Assembly (NCBI GenBank): GCA_003833135.1
Contig: QZLH01000037.1
Location: 111,381 to 175,380, forward strand
Source of the DNA: Oehlia diaphana
Lineage: Eukaryota; Glomeromycota; Glomeromycetes; Glomerales; Glomeraceae
DNA length: 64,000 nt
Direction of reading: 5' to 3'
The position numbers were made by a program, and so were the translations under genes. Position 1 is the first letter of the stretch; every line of letters starts with the position of its first letter. The notes under the pieces were generated by a model that was not told the DNA's origin, searched no databases, and saw nothing but the letters and a program-made list of their open reading frames with translations. This document shows, in pieces, positions 49,203-61,782 of the stretch.

Positions 49203-50465
49203 TGAAATAATTTGTATTCTTTTATTCGTTTACCTTTTCGAAATTTCTCTCTTTTTCGTTCATTGATAAGAAGGAGAACTTAGACGTCGCTCCACTCGAT
49301 AGACATTTATACGGTGTAAAGATTCTGGGATCCACCCTCCTTTATAAAACTTTATAAAAAAAAATATTCAATTGGGGTTAAATTCGTAATGCAATTTTGC
49401 TGATCATTGAAATCTGCAAGGGTAACAATTTTTTTAAAAAAAAAGTGGATCGGCGATTGTCATTTCCGAGAATTTCCTTCAGTTCATCCCCTAAACATAT
49501 AAAGTTTGGTTAGGTATCAGGACATTACGATTTCCTGAATGCCTTTTTCCTGAATATATCTTTTCCCGAAGTCATTTTCCTGAATACTCGTTATTATATA
49601 ATTGGGTAAATATCACATGATTGCTAATAATTTGTTTCTCAATTTTTACTTTACTATTTATTTCGCTTTTTACTCAAATATTATATCAAATATTTGCATT
49701 TTATTTATTTATTTTTTATTTTTTATAGAAAAAAAAATTATTAGATATAGAAAGAAAAATATTTCACAAAAATAACGATTGTGAAGTTCTTGAAATTTAG
49801 ATTTATTATATAACAATAAAAATAGGTACATTTGATTTTTTTTTTTGTTTTTCGGTCTTTATTGTTACAATAGCTTCTTCTTTTTATCACTACCAATTTT
49901 GTCATTTTTTTCATCGCTACTAATTGCGTCCTATACTCCTATTAATATTTCATCTACTAATTTTGTCTTCTATTTATCGCTACTAATTAATTTTATCTTT
50001 TATCGCTAATTCGCTACTAATTTTTGATTTCATCATCTTTTTATCACTATTAATTGTATCTGTCTTCTTTTTATCTATTGCTAAAATTTTTCTCTCTACA
50101 TATTATTTATAGTATTTTTATTGTTATAATAGAAGTTTTGTAATTATCCTTCATTATTAATTTATAAATTAGATTAATTACATACCAATTAATTTTTAAA
50201 AAACATTATCTTTATAATATATTATTATTCACTATATTTAATAAATAATAGATAACGACTACTGTATACTATTATAATACTGTAAAGAAAAATTATGGCA
50301 ATACCATATATATCTAAACTTCATGGATGCGTTGGGTATTTTAAATCATCGTCCGCAGCAAATGATATTTTCACACAATATTTTTATTAGATAAATAAAT
50401 ATTTTATATTTGTAATTTTTTTTTTATTTCGCATATTTTAAAATTACTGTTTTATAAAAATAACT
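49203..50465. other. AT-rich spacer
   Basis: 49540-49600 has three loose repeats of tttcctgaa. 49890-50100 has recurring ctactaatt(g/t)...atc words. No gene is supported. Confidence 0.5.
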
Positions 50466-51189
50466 ATGAATAAAGAAGCAATAAGAAATCTATCGCGCAC
50501 GTTAGGCGAAATTGCGGAGAGATGTCTATTCTATAATTAATAATGTGATATCTACAACACCTGCGTGTCCGTGGGAAAGTTGGAACTGAATATATAATTA
50601 TCGGAACGTGAAAATATTTTCGGTTCCTTTTCTATCTAAATAGGTTATGGTATTAGAATGGGCAGACTACAGATCACAAAATACATTATTTGCGATCCGA
50701 TCATTGATTTAATATATTATCGACTGCTTGAACAACAATATATTATTATTATATTCTTGACTTCAAAACAATGGTCCGATGGCGCCAAAAAATATATTTT
50801 TTTTACTATAAACAGATTCGTACATGTTCACAAAATACATTCTAAATAGTTATTTATTTGAATTTTTTCGCGTACTGGTTATTTTACTTTGTGTTAGAAA
50901 AAAAAAAAGAAATTGATAAAATCATTTAAAATTTTAATACAATAATATCTACTTCTGAAGTCGAGTTAGTAATCCCTTATGGAAAGTATTTTGAATTCTT
51001 TCCAATAAATGTATGGTCATTGTAACACTTTTCTAAGATGATTAGCGAATACTATGAAATTAAAGATAAAAGAGCTATTCATAACACATTTTATAAAATA
51101 TTGAAAAGTATTGCAAATGACCAGAAATTTACAGATGAAGCTCGTAATACTGCCAAGGAACTTATAGAAAAGAGAATAGTAAGTGCAAT

Positions 51190-51480
51190 AAGTTTATAAG
51201 ATTTTGCACTCCTTGTTCGCAATGGTCAACGTAGGTGCGCATTTTCAGGTGCCTATTCACCAGGTCTTGCACTTCCTGTTGCGCCCCGGAGTCCTGTCCG
51301 GCCCCAATGAGTTGCTAGTAAGGTCTGAGGGCTCCCTGAAGTGTAGTAGGTTACCAACACAAGTTTCTTTGATAAAGGTCCATTGATTCCGAAGGAGGAT
51401 TCATTCCTTTATACACAACAAAGAGATGAGTTGTTAGCATCCTCGCACCTGACCATCACAATCCTAATTTTACCTAGTTT
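51190..51480. other. GC-richer island
   Basis: About 290 bases with clearly higher GC than the surroundings (gcgccccggagtcctgtccg and the following text). It lies where an intron of the remnant gene would be. No tRNA boxes or protein domain could be recognised; a foreign or retroposed insert is possible. Confidence 0.45.
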
Positions 51481-51883
51481 CACTTACTGGGAAAATATTC
51501 CTCACCTAATTTTACTTTCTGTATAGTGTGATATATTAAAAATCGTGACATTGAAACTTTGGAAGCAGAATTGGAGGTAGAAGGTTCTTCTACCTCAAAA
51601 AAACAAAAAAAAATCACGCAAAGTTGTTTGATAAGCAGGAGATAATATCAGAGAATAATTGAATATTATTCCCTTTGCATGTTACTATTAAAAGATTACT
51701 AATCAGTTTATAATTATACCGCCGTATATACACTTTATTTTAGAATTTACTACCCTTAAAGTGGCTTTATCACATATTCCGCCACACATCACTTATTCAC
51801 CATATGCAAGTATGTCAAAAAGTACAACAAGAGTAGGTCGAAAAAAGTGAAAAAAGTGATGTTGTGGCAATAATTTTTTAATT

Positions 51884-51919
51884 CGGTTGTTACATCATCA
51901 AATTGATGATGTACAACCG
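51884..51919. repeat. Near-perfect 36-nt palindrome
   Basis: cggttgttacatcatcaa paired with ttgatgatgtacaaccg; a single extra base breaks the stem. Confidence 0.8.
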
Positions 51920-52754
51920 ACTCTCGTGACAATAATTTAGTTACCATATGGTGTGACTTAGCCAATTTCGCTTGTTATTCTTAACAAAGAATTGAATAAT
52001 TTTTATTGGTCTACTATTAACGGTTAAAACACTCACTATATTATGTTCATTACAATGATTACATAGAGGTTTGCGTTTATGTATTTTTTGCGTGTTCATT
52101 CACTAGTTCCGCTGCAAATGAAATTAGGCCACTCCATGATTTGTGTACAATAGTTACCAACAAAAAATAGGTTGTTATATTCCTTACCAGAGAATGATTA
52201 TCCCGGATTGTATATATACAAATCTCTATTTCCTAATAATTTATTTTCACTACACTTAATGTGACCATGCAATCGGAGACTGGGCTACGCCCAAATTAAA
52301 ATCGTCTATAATTTTTATAAATGACACAGATAGTTATTTTGAATCACAAGAAAGAATTAAAAGCCGTGATGAGGCAATAGCTTTATTGGAGAAGCAGCTT
52401 CTGGACAATGATTGTGAGATTGGTCGATTAAAGGATCAACTTACAGAATACTGTTGTGAAATTAATAGGTTAAAAAACGAAATTGCAAGACGAGATGATG
52501 AAATTAGAGAATTTATTAAGAAAGATATTCCAGAAGCTTACGAAAAAAAAACAAACTTTCCTTTGTATGACAGATGAGGATCGTTACCAGAAAACTAATG
52601 TTATGTAACGAGACCGTGACCCTTGGGTCACAGATTTATTGTGCATGTATCAGTCGTAGGATGAAATTTATTAAAATGGTAAAGTCTACACAATTTTTTA
52701 ACACTTTTCGCGGGTAATTTTGTTTCTACTCAATATCCTAAATAAAGGAAACAC

Positions 52755-53002
52755 TTGAAAATTTTGTTGCCGAGAATCTGTCGGGTTGTCGGCTTGCCGG
52801 GTTGCCGGCAAATTGAAAAAAATAAACAAACACGTGACAAGTTCATTATCCCTTTGATTGATTATATACTACAGTATGGTAAAAATGACCATACATACCG
52901 TACGTTGATCACTATACAGAGGCCTCTATACATGACGTAACGTGTTTGTTATTTTTTCAATTCGCCGGCAACCCGACAGATTCTCGGCAACAAAATTTTC
53001 AA
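52755..53002. mobile_element. Foldback/MITE with about 80-bp terminal inverted repeats
   Basis: The left end ttgaaaattttgttgccgag is mirrored at the right by ctcggcaacaaaattttcaa. Pairing extends inward through the ctgtcgggttg block, the gccggc..aattgaaaaa block and acaaacacgt. Total about 248 bp, non-coding. The left arm has an extra partial repeat of cgggttgccgg. No clear target duplication was found. Confidence 0.8.
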
Positions 53003-53079
53003 TTCATATTCATCTATTTATATTATAGATAAAATATTGTGTACAAGATATTCTAAACACGCTAATACTACTTCTGTAC

Positions 53080-54897
53080 AATGTCTAATGACGAGCAGTA
53101 CTACAGTTATGACGTTTAGTATCTCTGATTGAATTTTTTGGAAACGAAGTATTGGAAAGCGAAGTAAGTAAATTTTATATAGTTTCTCAATTACGTTAGT
53201 AGACTACTTAGTAGACAATAAAGAGTATCGGTAACAATATTTTTTGTTCGAAGCAGTTGAAGAAGAAACAGGCAGGGATGATACAAATATCGGACTATTG
53301 CTAAGTTGTCTTGAAGATAATTTTGATATTTACAAAAAAATAAGTCAATTCTGCCAAAACAGCTGCTACTAACTTCTTGTGACTACGTATAATGAAATTA
53401 AAGAAAAGGAGAGGCGCAAGTAATTATTTGGAACCCGTGAAAATCACAATCTAAGTAGATGGATTTCAGTGTTACATACAATTGTTATATATACAGTATA
53501 TCATACACGGCGCGGCCGGCGCGCCATGATCATGAGAAAATGTCCAAATCGCAAGACTGTCTTATTTTGTAAGCAATGTTGCGTGGGAGTTGGTTGTTTT
53601 TCTTCAATGGAATACGGTATACGCCAAAGATTTTGGAAGTAAAGGATAAAGAGCACCGTGCTTATAGGTCACATTTAGAAGCAATTAATAACAATCTTAA
53701 TCTACTGGAAAACCGCGACATTGAGTTAGCAAAACGGGCATTTAATAATTTTAAGGTTTGTATTGTTTTAATAACGGAAGCTTCACGAAGGTTAAAATAC
53801 TAGGATATGTCTGAAAGCTCAACGAACGTCTGGCGGGCTGCACTTCGATATGTTATGTTGGATACGTCTAACAATATCAGGTATTAATTCATTTAGGAGG
53901 AGGCGAATTCGGATAAAGCCACCAGCCTTTGATAAAGGTAGAATTTCAGACTTCAAATCAAGATGACACGATTTTACTGCTTGAAATGTAAGAAGGAAAC
54001 TGAGACTACGAAGTCCAAGATATGACCGAAACAGGACGTTACCGGTTGCAATTGTGAGAACGCGGTTTGCGGCAAACATAAGAATACTTTTACCGGAAAG
54101 AACTGGGTGATTAAAAAGAAGGAGAGACACAATAGTTCGTCTTTCTTAAACATGCTGTAGATCTTAATACCAACAAGATTCTTAATCGAGTGTCTGATTT
54201 ACATGACGATGTCAGCCAAACAATCTTAAAGATAAATTACGATTTGGTAACACACTCAAGTTTCATTATATCTTGTATTCATATTATCCTTCTCTCCAAC
54301 TTGGAATAATAATAAGTATTGGTAATCTTGTTAGAAAGTAAGCGAGCTCGTTTTTATGAAGAAAAGTCGCAAGAATCACCACCAAAAAAAAAGGTCGGTA
54401 TATAACTTAAATTTTTGACCATAAAAATACACCTTTTACAGAAGGTAACTAAGTTAATTTGAAAATTAAGAAACCGGGATCCTCTTGACCTGCTTCCATC
54501 AGATGATAATGGTCCATGATAATTCCTCCGAACAGCATGAAGGATAACGAACGAGATGTCTCAGCTCCTGAGGAACTATCGATTCTGTACTTACAATATT
54601 AATAAAAAAATGGATCTTGCCATCTGGGAATATGTTGGTGACATTATTGCCAGAAACGTATCCGCGAATGCAAAGCCAATTCAAAAGAAGAAAATATCAG
54701 CAATTGAAAAAACCACACTACGTTGCGGATCATCACGAACAACTGATTTATCAACAAATATGAAGAATTGGTTCTCTGCTGATGACAGGAAATCCATAAT
54801 TAAAAATCACAGTGCATTATTACAAGTTCCTCGCATGACAGATGATGAAAGCTCATTTGTAGCTACGGTAGAGAATGTATGTGCATTTTTTCCGAAT
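53080..54897 (+). pseudogene. Second cluster of degenerate coding remnants
   Basis: Pieces include 53080-53115 (MSNDEQYYSYDV); 53123-53165, ending in a donor; about 53257-53370 (EEETGRDDTNIGLLLSCLED); 53525-53640 (Cys-rich RKCPNRKTVLFCKQCC); 53622-53755 (EVKDKEHRAYRSHLEAINNN); 54340-54395 (ending PPKKK); and 54556-54897 (MSQLLRNYRFCTYNINKK.., 114 codons). Frames change and stops intervene, so no intact gene can be modelled. Family unknown. Confidence 0.3.
53963..54131 (+). pseudogene. Small zinc-ribbon protein remnant (DUF5679-like)
   Basis: Starts MTRFYCLKCKKETETTKSKI, then TGA; the same frame continues with further cysteines (CNCENAVCGKHK) and a basic end. The C-x2-C near the start with a later Cys pair resembles the short DUF5679 zinc-ribbon family known from large DNA viruses and Polinton-like elements. 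With an internal stop it is non-functional as read. The assignment is from memory of the pattern. Confidence 0.35.
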
Positions 54898-55821
54898 TAA
54901 CTTGTTCTGTATGTACATACGTATTGACTCATTATTCTTGTACAGATAGTATTTGAAGGAAAAAGCAAATGAGGCGTACAAGTTTTGTATTAAGACACAT
55001 TTAATTTCTGAGAACAGCTACTTGTACAAACTTAGGAAAATATATTTTGATTTGTGAGTATTTTGTTATAACACACATTTTTTCTACCTTTTAATCTTAC
55101 TTTTCATGGTTAACTCTGTGTTCAGTATTTATAGATGCAAAGATAAGAATGATATGTTGGATTGTAGACACACAAAAATCGATGTGATTCTGAAGGTCTG
55201 TTCGTATATCATCGAAGGATGAACAAAAATCTCGTAATATGTCAAAGATGATTGTATGAATGAATAATGAATCAATGATGAAATACGTTTCTTTATAAGT
55301 AACAGTAACGCGTTGATAATTCATTTTAATATAAGATGATAAAATTTTTATATTATAAACATTTTTTTATTTAATTTTTTTGTTGTTTATTAGAATAATG
55401 AAAAAATTTTCTTTAATAAAATACAAAAATAAATATAAATATAATTGAAAAAAATAATAATACAATGAAGTTATAATAAATAAAATCTGAATGAAAGAAA
55501 TATAAGAAATATAAACCCCAACCAAATAAGAAGTAAATTAAAATACATTTTTTAAATAATACAACAAAATTAAAATATTTTAAAATCATCTAGATTTTAA
55601 AATAAGATGTTTTTCTTTACAAATAAATTTTAAATAAAGTTTTTTATGATGTGACGAAAAAAAACCATAAGAAAATTGATGGATGTTGGTGTGTTTGGTA
55701 ATAACGATGTAAAAGCTTAGTAAAAGGTTGTTGATAAAATTAATCTTAAGAATTTTGAGTTTAATCACAACTCTCTCGAATATTTTTATATAATAATTTT
55801 TTAAAAAAATCATTTATTTTT
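54898..55821. other. Intergenic, 3' side of the Msb1-like gene
   Basis: AT-rich with no coding signal; it should contain the 3' UTR and polyadenylation region of the minus-strand gene at right. Confidence 0.55.
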
Positions 55822-58800
55822 TTAATTTCCAATTCTAAATTTCTTTGAAATTTTGGCTATCCCTTTTCCTTTTTTATCAGTTTCATCAGAAGGTACATAA
55901 CCGGGAGGGAAATAAGGTTGTTGATGAATAGGAGTTGAACTACTAGAATTATTTGTATTAGGATATTTTAAATATAATTGTTGAGCAGGAACGTCCAAGG
56001 GTATTGACATGGGAATTTGAGAAGGCAAATTATTATATAAATTAGGTAATGGTTTCTGTTGTTTAAAGAATTCGGGAGGTATATTATTATAATATAAATT
56101 AGGTAATGGTTGTTGATCATTAATATACTCAATTGAACGAGGTTGTTCGAAACTTCCTCTTGTAGCGGCTACATAACCAGGATTAGGAGAAGGAGGAGTT
56201 GGATTATATGAAGGTGGGAATGGTCCATAAGTACCAGGAGGATTATATGTTGGTGATTGCGCTTGATAAGATGAAACTTGGTTTTGTTCTGGTTGAGAAT
56301 ATGGAACAGAATAACCTTCAATAATTTCAGACTCGGTAGGACTACGAGTACCAACAGTATTATTATCCTTCTCATGTTGCTGCATTCTTACAGCAGATTT
56401 AGTACTAACAGTAACATTCTCATATTTGACAACAGTTTCTTCAATTTCAGTAGTCGTATTATTTGCATTTGGAACTTGTATTTTTCTCGATGTCTCTATT
56501 TTATTTGTAGTTGTTTGAGTAAACACTGGTCCTCCATTGATGTTATTCATTGGAGCCTGTTGTGGCGGTGGCATTTGTCTATTAACTGCAACTTCCATAC
56601 CATTATTATTATAAGATTGTTGTGGATACTGTTGTGAATATTGTTGAGGATATTGTTGAGGATACTGTTGAGGATACTGTTGAGGTAACTGTTGAGGATA
56701 TTGTCGAGGAGACTGTTGAGAATACTGTTGAGGTAACTGTTGAGGATATTGTTGAGGAGAATATGGTTGAGGTGGTGATTGTGAATATTGATTTTGAGGG
56801 GGATATTGCTGTGGAGGCTGTTGTGAATATTGTTGTGGATATTTCTGTGGATAACCCATTTGTTGCTGCTGATATTGTTGAGGATATTTAGGTTGTTGTG
56901 AAGGCAATTGTGAATTTTGCACTGGTGGGGTACGAACTCCCATAGGATTTTGACGTGGTGACAATGGAGTTTGACGACCAGGAATTTGAGCGTTCATTGG
57001 TATAGGACTTTGTGACCTTCCATTTGGTAATTTTGCATTCATTCTAACAGGACTTAGCGGTCTTCCTGGTAATTGAGCGTTATTTACAATTGGACTTTGA
57101 CGAGGGCTATGAACTCCCGAAAATTGTGGTCTTGGCGTTTGACGACCTGGTAATTGTCCATTTGTCATGATTGGACTTTGACGAGGTGAAGGACCACCAC
57201 GAACACCATTTGGAGGTCGACCCATTTGTGGATTTACGGAAAATGGTACTTCCCTGCCACGTGAACCATTGTATGGACTCTGTCTTCCAAGATTTGGAGA
57301 TCTACTTTGCTGCATTGGTGATTGACGTGGAAATTGAGGTTGATTATAATATTCATTTTCACGATCATAATAATTGTCTTGACGTTGTTCATTTTCATAA
57401 TTTTGGTTCTCATAATAATCATTCTCCGCTTGACGTGGTCGAAATTGTTGAGAATTCTGTGAACGAAGTTGTTGTTGAGAATTCTGTGGACGAAGTTGTT
57501 GTTGAGAATTTTGATTTTGTAACGGAGATCTGAATTGTTGAGAATTCTCTTTTTGAACTTGAGGGAAATTTTCTTGTTGACGGTTCGATCGATCATCTTC
57601 TTCATTATAATCTTGTTGAGCATCAGATAATCGTTCATCATCATGATATTGATCATATACATCATCATTTTGATAATATTGATCAGGTTCAGATTCTTTA
57701 TCATCTACTTCTTCAGCTTGTCTTTGTAATTCACGTTCTTTCCTCTCACGTTCTTTTTGTTCCATGACAAGTTTTTGTTGATCTTGTTGATATCTTTGTA
57801 TTTGATAAAGTTTAGTTTCTTCCTCCTCTTGTTGTTGTTGAAGATATCTATCACGAAATTCTTGACCTCTATCAGTTGGTTGATCAAGTAATTTTTCAAT
57901 TTGTTCAGTAGGAGTTACAGCACGTTGTATATAAGGTGCTTGTTGTTGTTGTCTACTTAAACCACTAGTATTTGAACGATTTGAATGATTAAATGGTTGC
58001 CTTGTATAACTATTATTTGAATGAGCAGATCTTTGAGAAGGAGGAGCCAATATACTTGAAGCGGAAGATTTACTTGAACTACCTTTCTTAGAATTTTTAA
58101 CCCAAGGTAAATTAATACTTAAATTACTTAAAGCACTAATTTTACTAATACGAGAAGAATTATGATTAGTTAAAGAAACATTATTTGTATTATTTAAATT
58201 TTGATCCAAATCTAACATATATTGATTTTTTTCTTCAATCATAATCCATTCACATTCATGTATTAAACCACGACGAGGTTCAATAAAAATCCATTCACCC
58301 CATTGTTCATCTTGACCACCAATATTTGCTTCTATCCAAACATAAGGAAATAATGCGTCAATGGTTTCAACCGTTAAATAATCTGATAAATCAACTGTTT
58401 GTTCTATTATATGCCAATCTTCCCAATCTTCATAAGCGTGACCATGCATATAAGCACCATTTTCTGAATCATAAGAATGTGGACGACGTTTTATACATAA
58501 GAAAGAAATAGTTTTAGTTTTCTTTGATGAATTATTACCTCGACCTCTAACCTCTTGAGATTCTTCACGTAAAGTGTTACCTAATGTTGTTGAATCATTA
58601 AAATTTGTTGATTCGTTATAATTTGTTGAATCATTATTAAAATTATAATAATTATTATTACCACTTCCAATAAAACCATTACCAACATTATCACCATCAG
58701 ATGAAGGATTAAGAGTTGATGAAAGACTAAATACATTTGAACTACTATCAACTGATTCACGAAGTTCTTTATTTCCTAATCTTGTTTGATCATCATAACT

Positions 58801-60518
58801 ACTTTTATCATCAGGATATTCGCTACTACTACTAGTAGAATCATTCATAAAATTATCAGGTGTTAAATTAAGTGAACCACCAATTAATGAATCATCAACA
58901 AATTCCATTTTTGGTAAAGGTAGTAAAGTAGTTGATTTTTCATTTTTTTGTAAATTACCATTTTTTTTCTTTCCACTCTTCTTTCTTCCAACACTAATAG
59001 GATTAGGATTTACATCTCTATCATCATAAGCAAAGAATAATTTTAATGCTTCTTCAGACATGATACCAAAACCTTTACTTTGTAATTCATCCCATTTAGC
59101 TTCAACAGTTCTAGGATCATCTAAAAGAACTATATTTGGAGAAGATTTAAAACTTGCTTTACGTTTTAATGTTTGTAAAGTTTCAAATAATTCAGGAAAC
59201 ATATCTGATAAAGAATTTCTACTGTTAATAGTTTTGGTGGATTTTCTAAGAAGACTTGATTTTCTACTATTTGAATTAGAATCATTTTTTGATTTATTAT
59301 TATTATTACTATTATTATTATTATAATTAATTCTTGATCTAATGACTTCATCTAAATCAGCGATAGTTATATCAGGTAAAATATGTTCACTTATAATAAT
59401 ATCCTTACCATTACCACTAACACTACTATTCATTAAACATTTTTTTCTACAATCAACATAATCCCTTAATAATAAATGTAATCTTTCAGGTAATTGAGTT
59501 GAACAAGCTCTTTCTCTTAAATAAGCTAAAAATAAATGAATTAAAGCGTTTGAAAATTTTAACCATTCTTGATAAGCAGATTGAAAATTTTCATGAGTTT
59601 TCGTTTGTGATTCATTAAAAACTTGAAGAGCCATTGATTTTAAAATACGAGTTGGATGCATTTGATTAATATGAGATTGTTCCATAGTCATGGCGAATAA
59701 ATCGAATAATTCTATTAATATTCCTTTATTTTGTCTGTCAAGTTTTGAAAGGAATAAATTAAAAGAACCTTTTCTTGGATCATATTGCCATTCTATAATA
59801 AAAAAATTTTTTTTTTTTTTTTTAGTAAAAAAAAGTTTTTTCTCGAGAAAAAAAAAAAAAATTATTTATAATTAATTATTTAATTTACCTTGTTCATATC
59901 TAACAAATTGTTCATAATAATCATAAGGAACAATTATAGTGGTACAATTTCTTAATGCCCATCGTATACCAGCTACGATATTATGTATATCTTGAAATTT
60001 TAATTCATCTTCAAATTCCGCTCGATTATCTCTTAGTAAACAATTGATAAGGTACCGGACCTCATTTGCGCCATCACGAATTCTTACAGGCTTAAATATT
60101 TCAGGTTCCGTCAAACCTATTATGGTAATTAAATATAAAGTACTACTATTAATATTACACAACATATTAAACAACAACAACCCCTGATTATCAGTACTGA
60201 TCATCCCATCACCAAAGCACGTGATATCTATGCCCAAAAAAGAAAAAACATACCTCTTACTACGACTTCACCAGCGCATAAGTGAATGATTAAGTAAGCT
60301 TCACCTAAAGTTACCATCTGTTCAATATCTCTTTTTTGTTTCTTTTTAGTGCTCATTTTCCTTCTCACAGCTCTCATACTACCACCATTCCCTCTCTTTA
60401 ATGTATTACTACCATTGCTTATTGTTCTTCTTAATCCATTATTCTTTTGTAAATATTGTAAATTTGGATTAGCTGTATAATTTGGTTGTGTTGTTGACAT
60501 TGGTTTTCCCCGAAACAT
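55822..60518 (-). CDS. Msb1-like (DUF1708/RhoGAP-like) cell-polarity protein
   Basis: Exons 60518-60254, 60116-59889 and 59792-55822 total 4464 nt, 1487 aa; all junctions are GT-AG with matching phases. A basic N-terminus (RRKMSTKKKQKRD) precedes a RhoGAP-like fold of the fungal Msb1/DUF1708 kind: GLTEPEIFKPVRIRDGANEV at 89-108, NIVAGIRWAL near 130, VPYDYYEQFVRYE, then LFDLFAMTM near 195. In yeasts Msb1 works with Cdc42/Rho1 and formins in bud-site polarity and wall integrity; the same role here is inference. A second conserved Trp-rich block lies at about 615-690 (EDWEDWHIIEQT..). The rest is low complexity: Asn/Ser tracts, a Gln/Glu/Arg coiled coil near 810-865, SPRQSPI and Tyr-Pro-Gln-Gln repeats at about 1130-1225. 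It lies alone. Confidence 0.72.
56610..56890 (-). repeat. Gln-Tyr-Pro codon repeat in the Msb1-like gene
   Basis: Reiterated cctcaacaatatcc-type units coding QQYPQQYSQQ-like peptides. The array is a likely site of length polymorphism, and its antisense reading gives a spurious V/E/D-rich open frame. Confidence 0.8.
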
Positions 60519-60599
60519 TTTTGATTTTTTTTTAGTTTTCGAGAATATATATAAAAAAAAATTTCTATAATTCTTTTATGATTAAAATTATGTACACTC

Positions 60600-60934
60600 T
60601 AATAGATGAATGTAAAACGGAAATTCTATTAAAAAAAAAAAAAAAGAAAAATCTTTTTTTTTATTTTAACACAATAAAAAAAAAAAACTTATATTTAGAA
60701 AAGAAAAATATTTTTTCTGGATTCTATCCAAAAAAAATTATATAATGTATATATATAAATTGAAGGAGAAGGGGGGGGGGGAGAAAAGAAGTTGAAGTGA
60801 GGGAAAAAAAGATTCTTTTTATATTTAATGTATATATATATATATATAGATTATATATATAGATTATATAATATTATATGAATAATATATATATATATTA
60901 TTTGAGAAATAGGAAATTTTTAAAATTTTTTAAA

Positions 60935-60972
<38 letters not shown>

Positions 60973-60986
60973 AATAAAAAAAAAAA
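60600..60986. other. Upstream flank of the Msb1-like gene, homopolymers
   Basis: Poly-A/T runs, a G-run at about 60770-60781 inside a purine tract (on the minus strand a pyrimidine-rich tract upstream of the gene), and TA microsatellites at 60828-60900. Confidence 0.6.
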
Positions 60987-61408
60987 NNNNNNNNNNNNNN
61001 NNNNNNNNNNNNNNNNNNNNNNNNNNNNNNNNNNNNNNNNNNNNNNNNNNNNNNNNNNNNNNNNNNNNNNNNNNNNNNNNNNNNNNNNNNNNNNNNNNNN
61101 NNNNNNNNNNNNNNNNNNNNNNNNNNNNNNNNNNNNNNNNNNNNNNNNNNNNNNNNNNNNNNNNNNNNNNNNNNNNNNNNNNNNNNNNNNNNNNNNNNNN
61201 NNNNNNNNNNNNNNNNNNNNNNNNNNNNNNNNNNNNNNNNNNNNNNNNNNNNNNNNNNNNNNNNNNNNNNNNNNNNNNNNNNNNNNNNNNNNNNNNNNNN
61301 NNNNNNNNNNNNNNNNNNNNNNNNNNNNNNNNNNNNNNNNNNNNNNNNNNNNNNNNNNNNNNNNNNNNNNNNNNNNNNNNNNNNNNNNNNNNNNNNNNNN
61401 NNNNNNNN
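60987..61408. other. Assembly gap (422 N)
   Basis: Unsequenced. Both edges carry the same sequence (tttttaaaattttttaaa, T-run, A-run). Confidence 0.99.
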
Positions 61409-61635
61409 TTTTAAAATTTTTTAAATTTTTTTTTTTTTTTTTAAAAAAAAAAGAAAAAAAATACGTGAAAAAAAAAAATTGATGTTGTGAAAAATATGGT
61501 TTTTTAATTTTATCTTTTTTTTAATTTTTAAATTTTATTATTTTTAATATTTTTTTTTTTATTATTATAAAAATATTCAAAAAAAAGAAAAAAAAGAAAA
61601 AAGAAATTCCAAATTATCTTTTTTATTTTTTTTCC

Positions 61636-61676
<41 letters not shown>

Positions 61677-61708
61677 TTTTATTTTTTATATTAATAAAAA
61701 AAAAAAAA

Positions 61709-61782
<74 letters not shown>

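Larger units (their letters stand above)
50466..52577 (+). pseudogene. Scattered coiled-coil coding remnants
   Basis: Open pieces without one continuous model: 50466-50540 (MNKEAIRNLSRTLGEIAE..); 51040-51179 (MISEYYEIKDKRAIHNTFYK.., ending in a good donor gtaagt); about 51527-51650 after a ctgtatag acceptor (RDIETLEAELEVEGSSTSKK); and 52330-52577 (ERIKSRDEAIALLEKQL.., heptad-like, charged, coiled coil), ending at TGA. Splice-like junctions suggest a former or unrecognised gene, but in-frame stops prevent a clean join. No family is recognised. Confidence 0.35.

Noticed and set aside
48952..49266. 104-codon plus-strand open frame
   Set aside because: Half of it is the foldback of TTTCGCCGAAA words; no domain, and a start chosen only by chance.
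51204..51386. 60-codon open frame in the GC-rich island
   Set aside because: Its length is expected from the higher GC and fewer stops; no domain or homologue recognised.
56622..57533. V/E/D-rich and H/D-rich plus-strand open frames
   Set aside because: They are the antisense of Gln/Tyr/Pro codon repeats in the Msb1-like gene.
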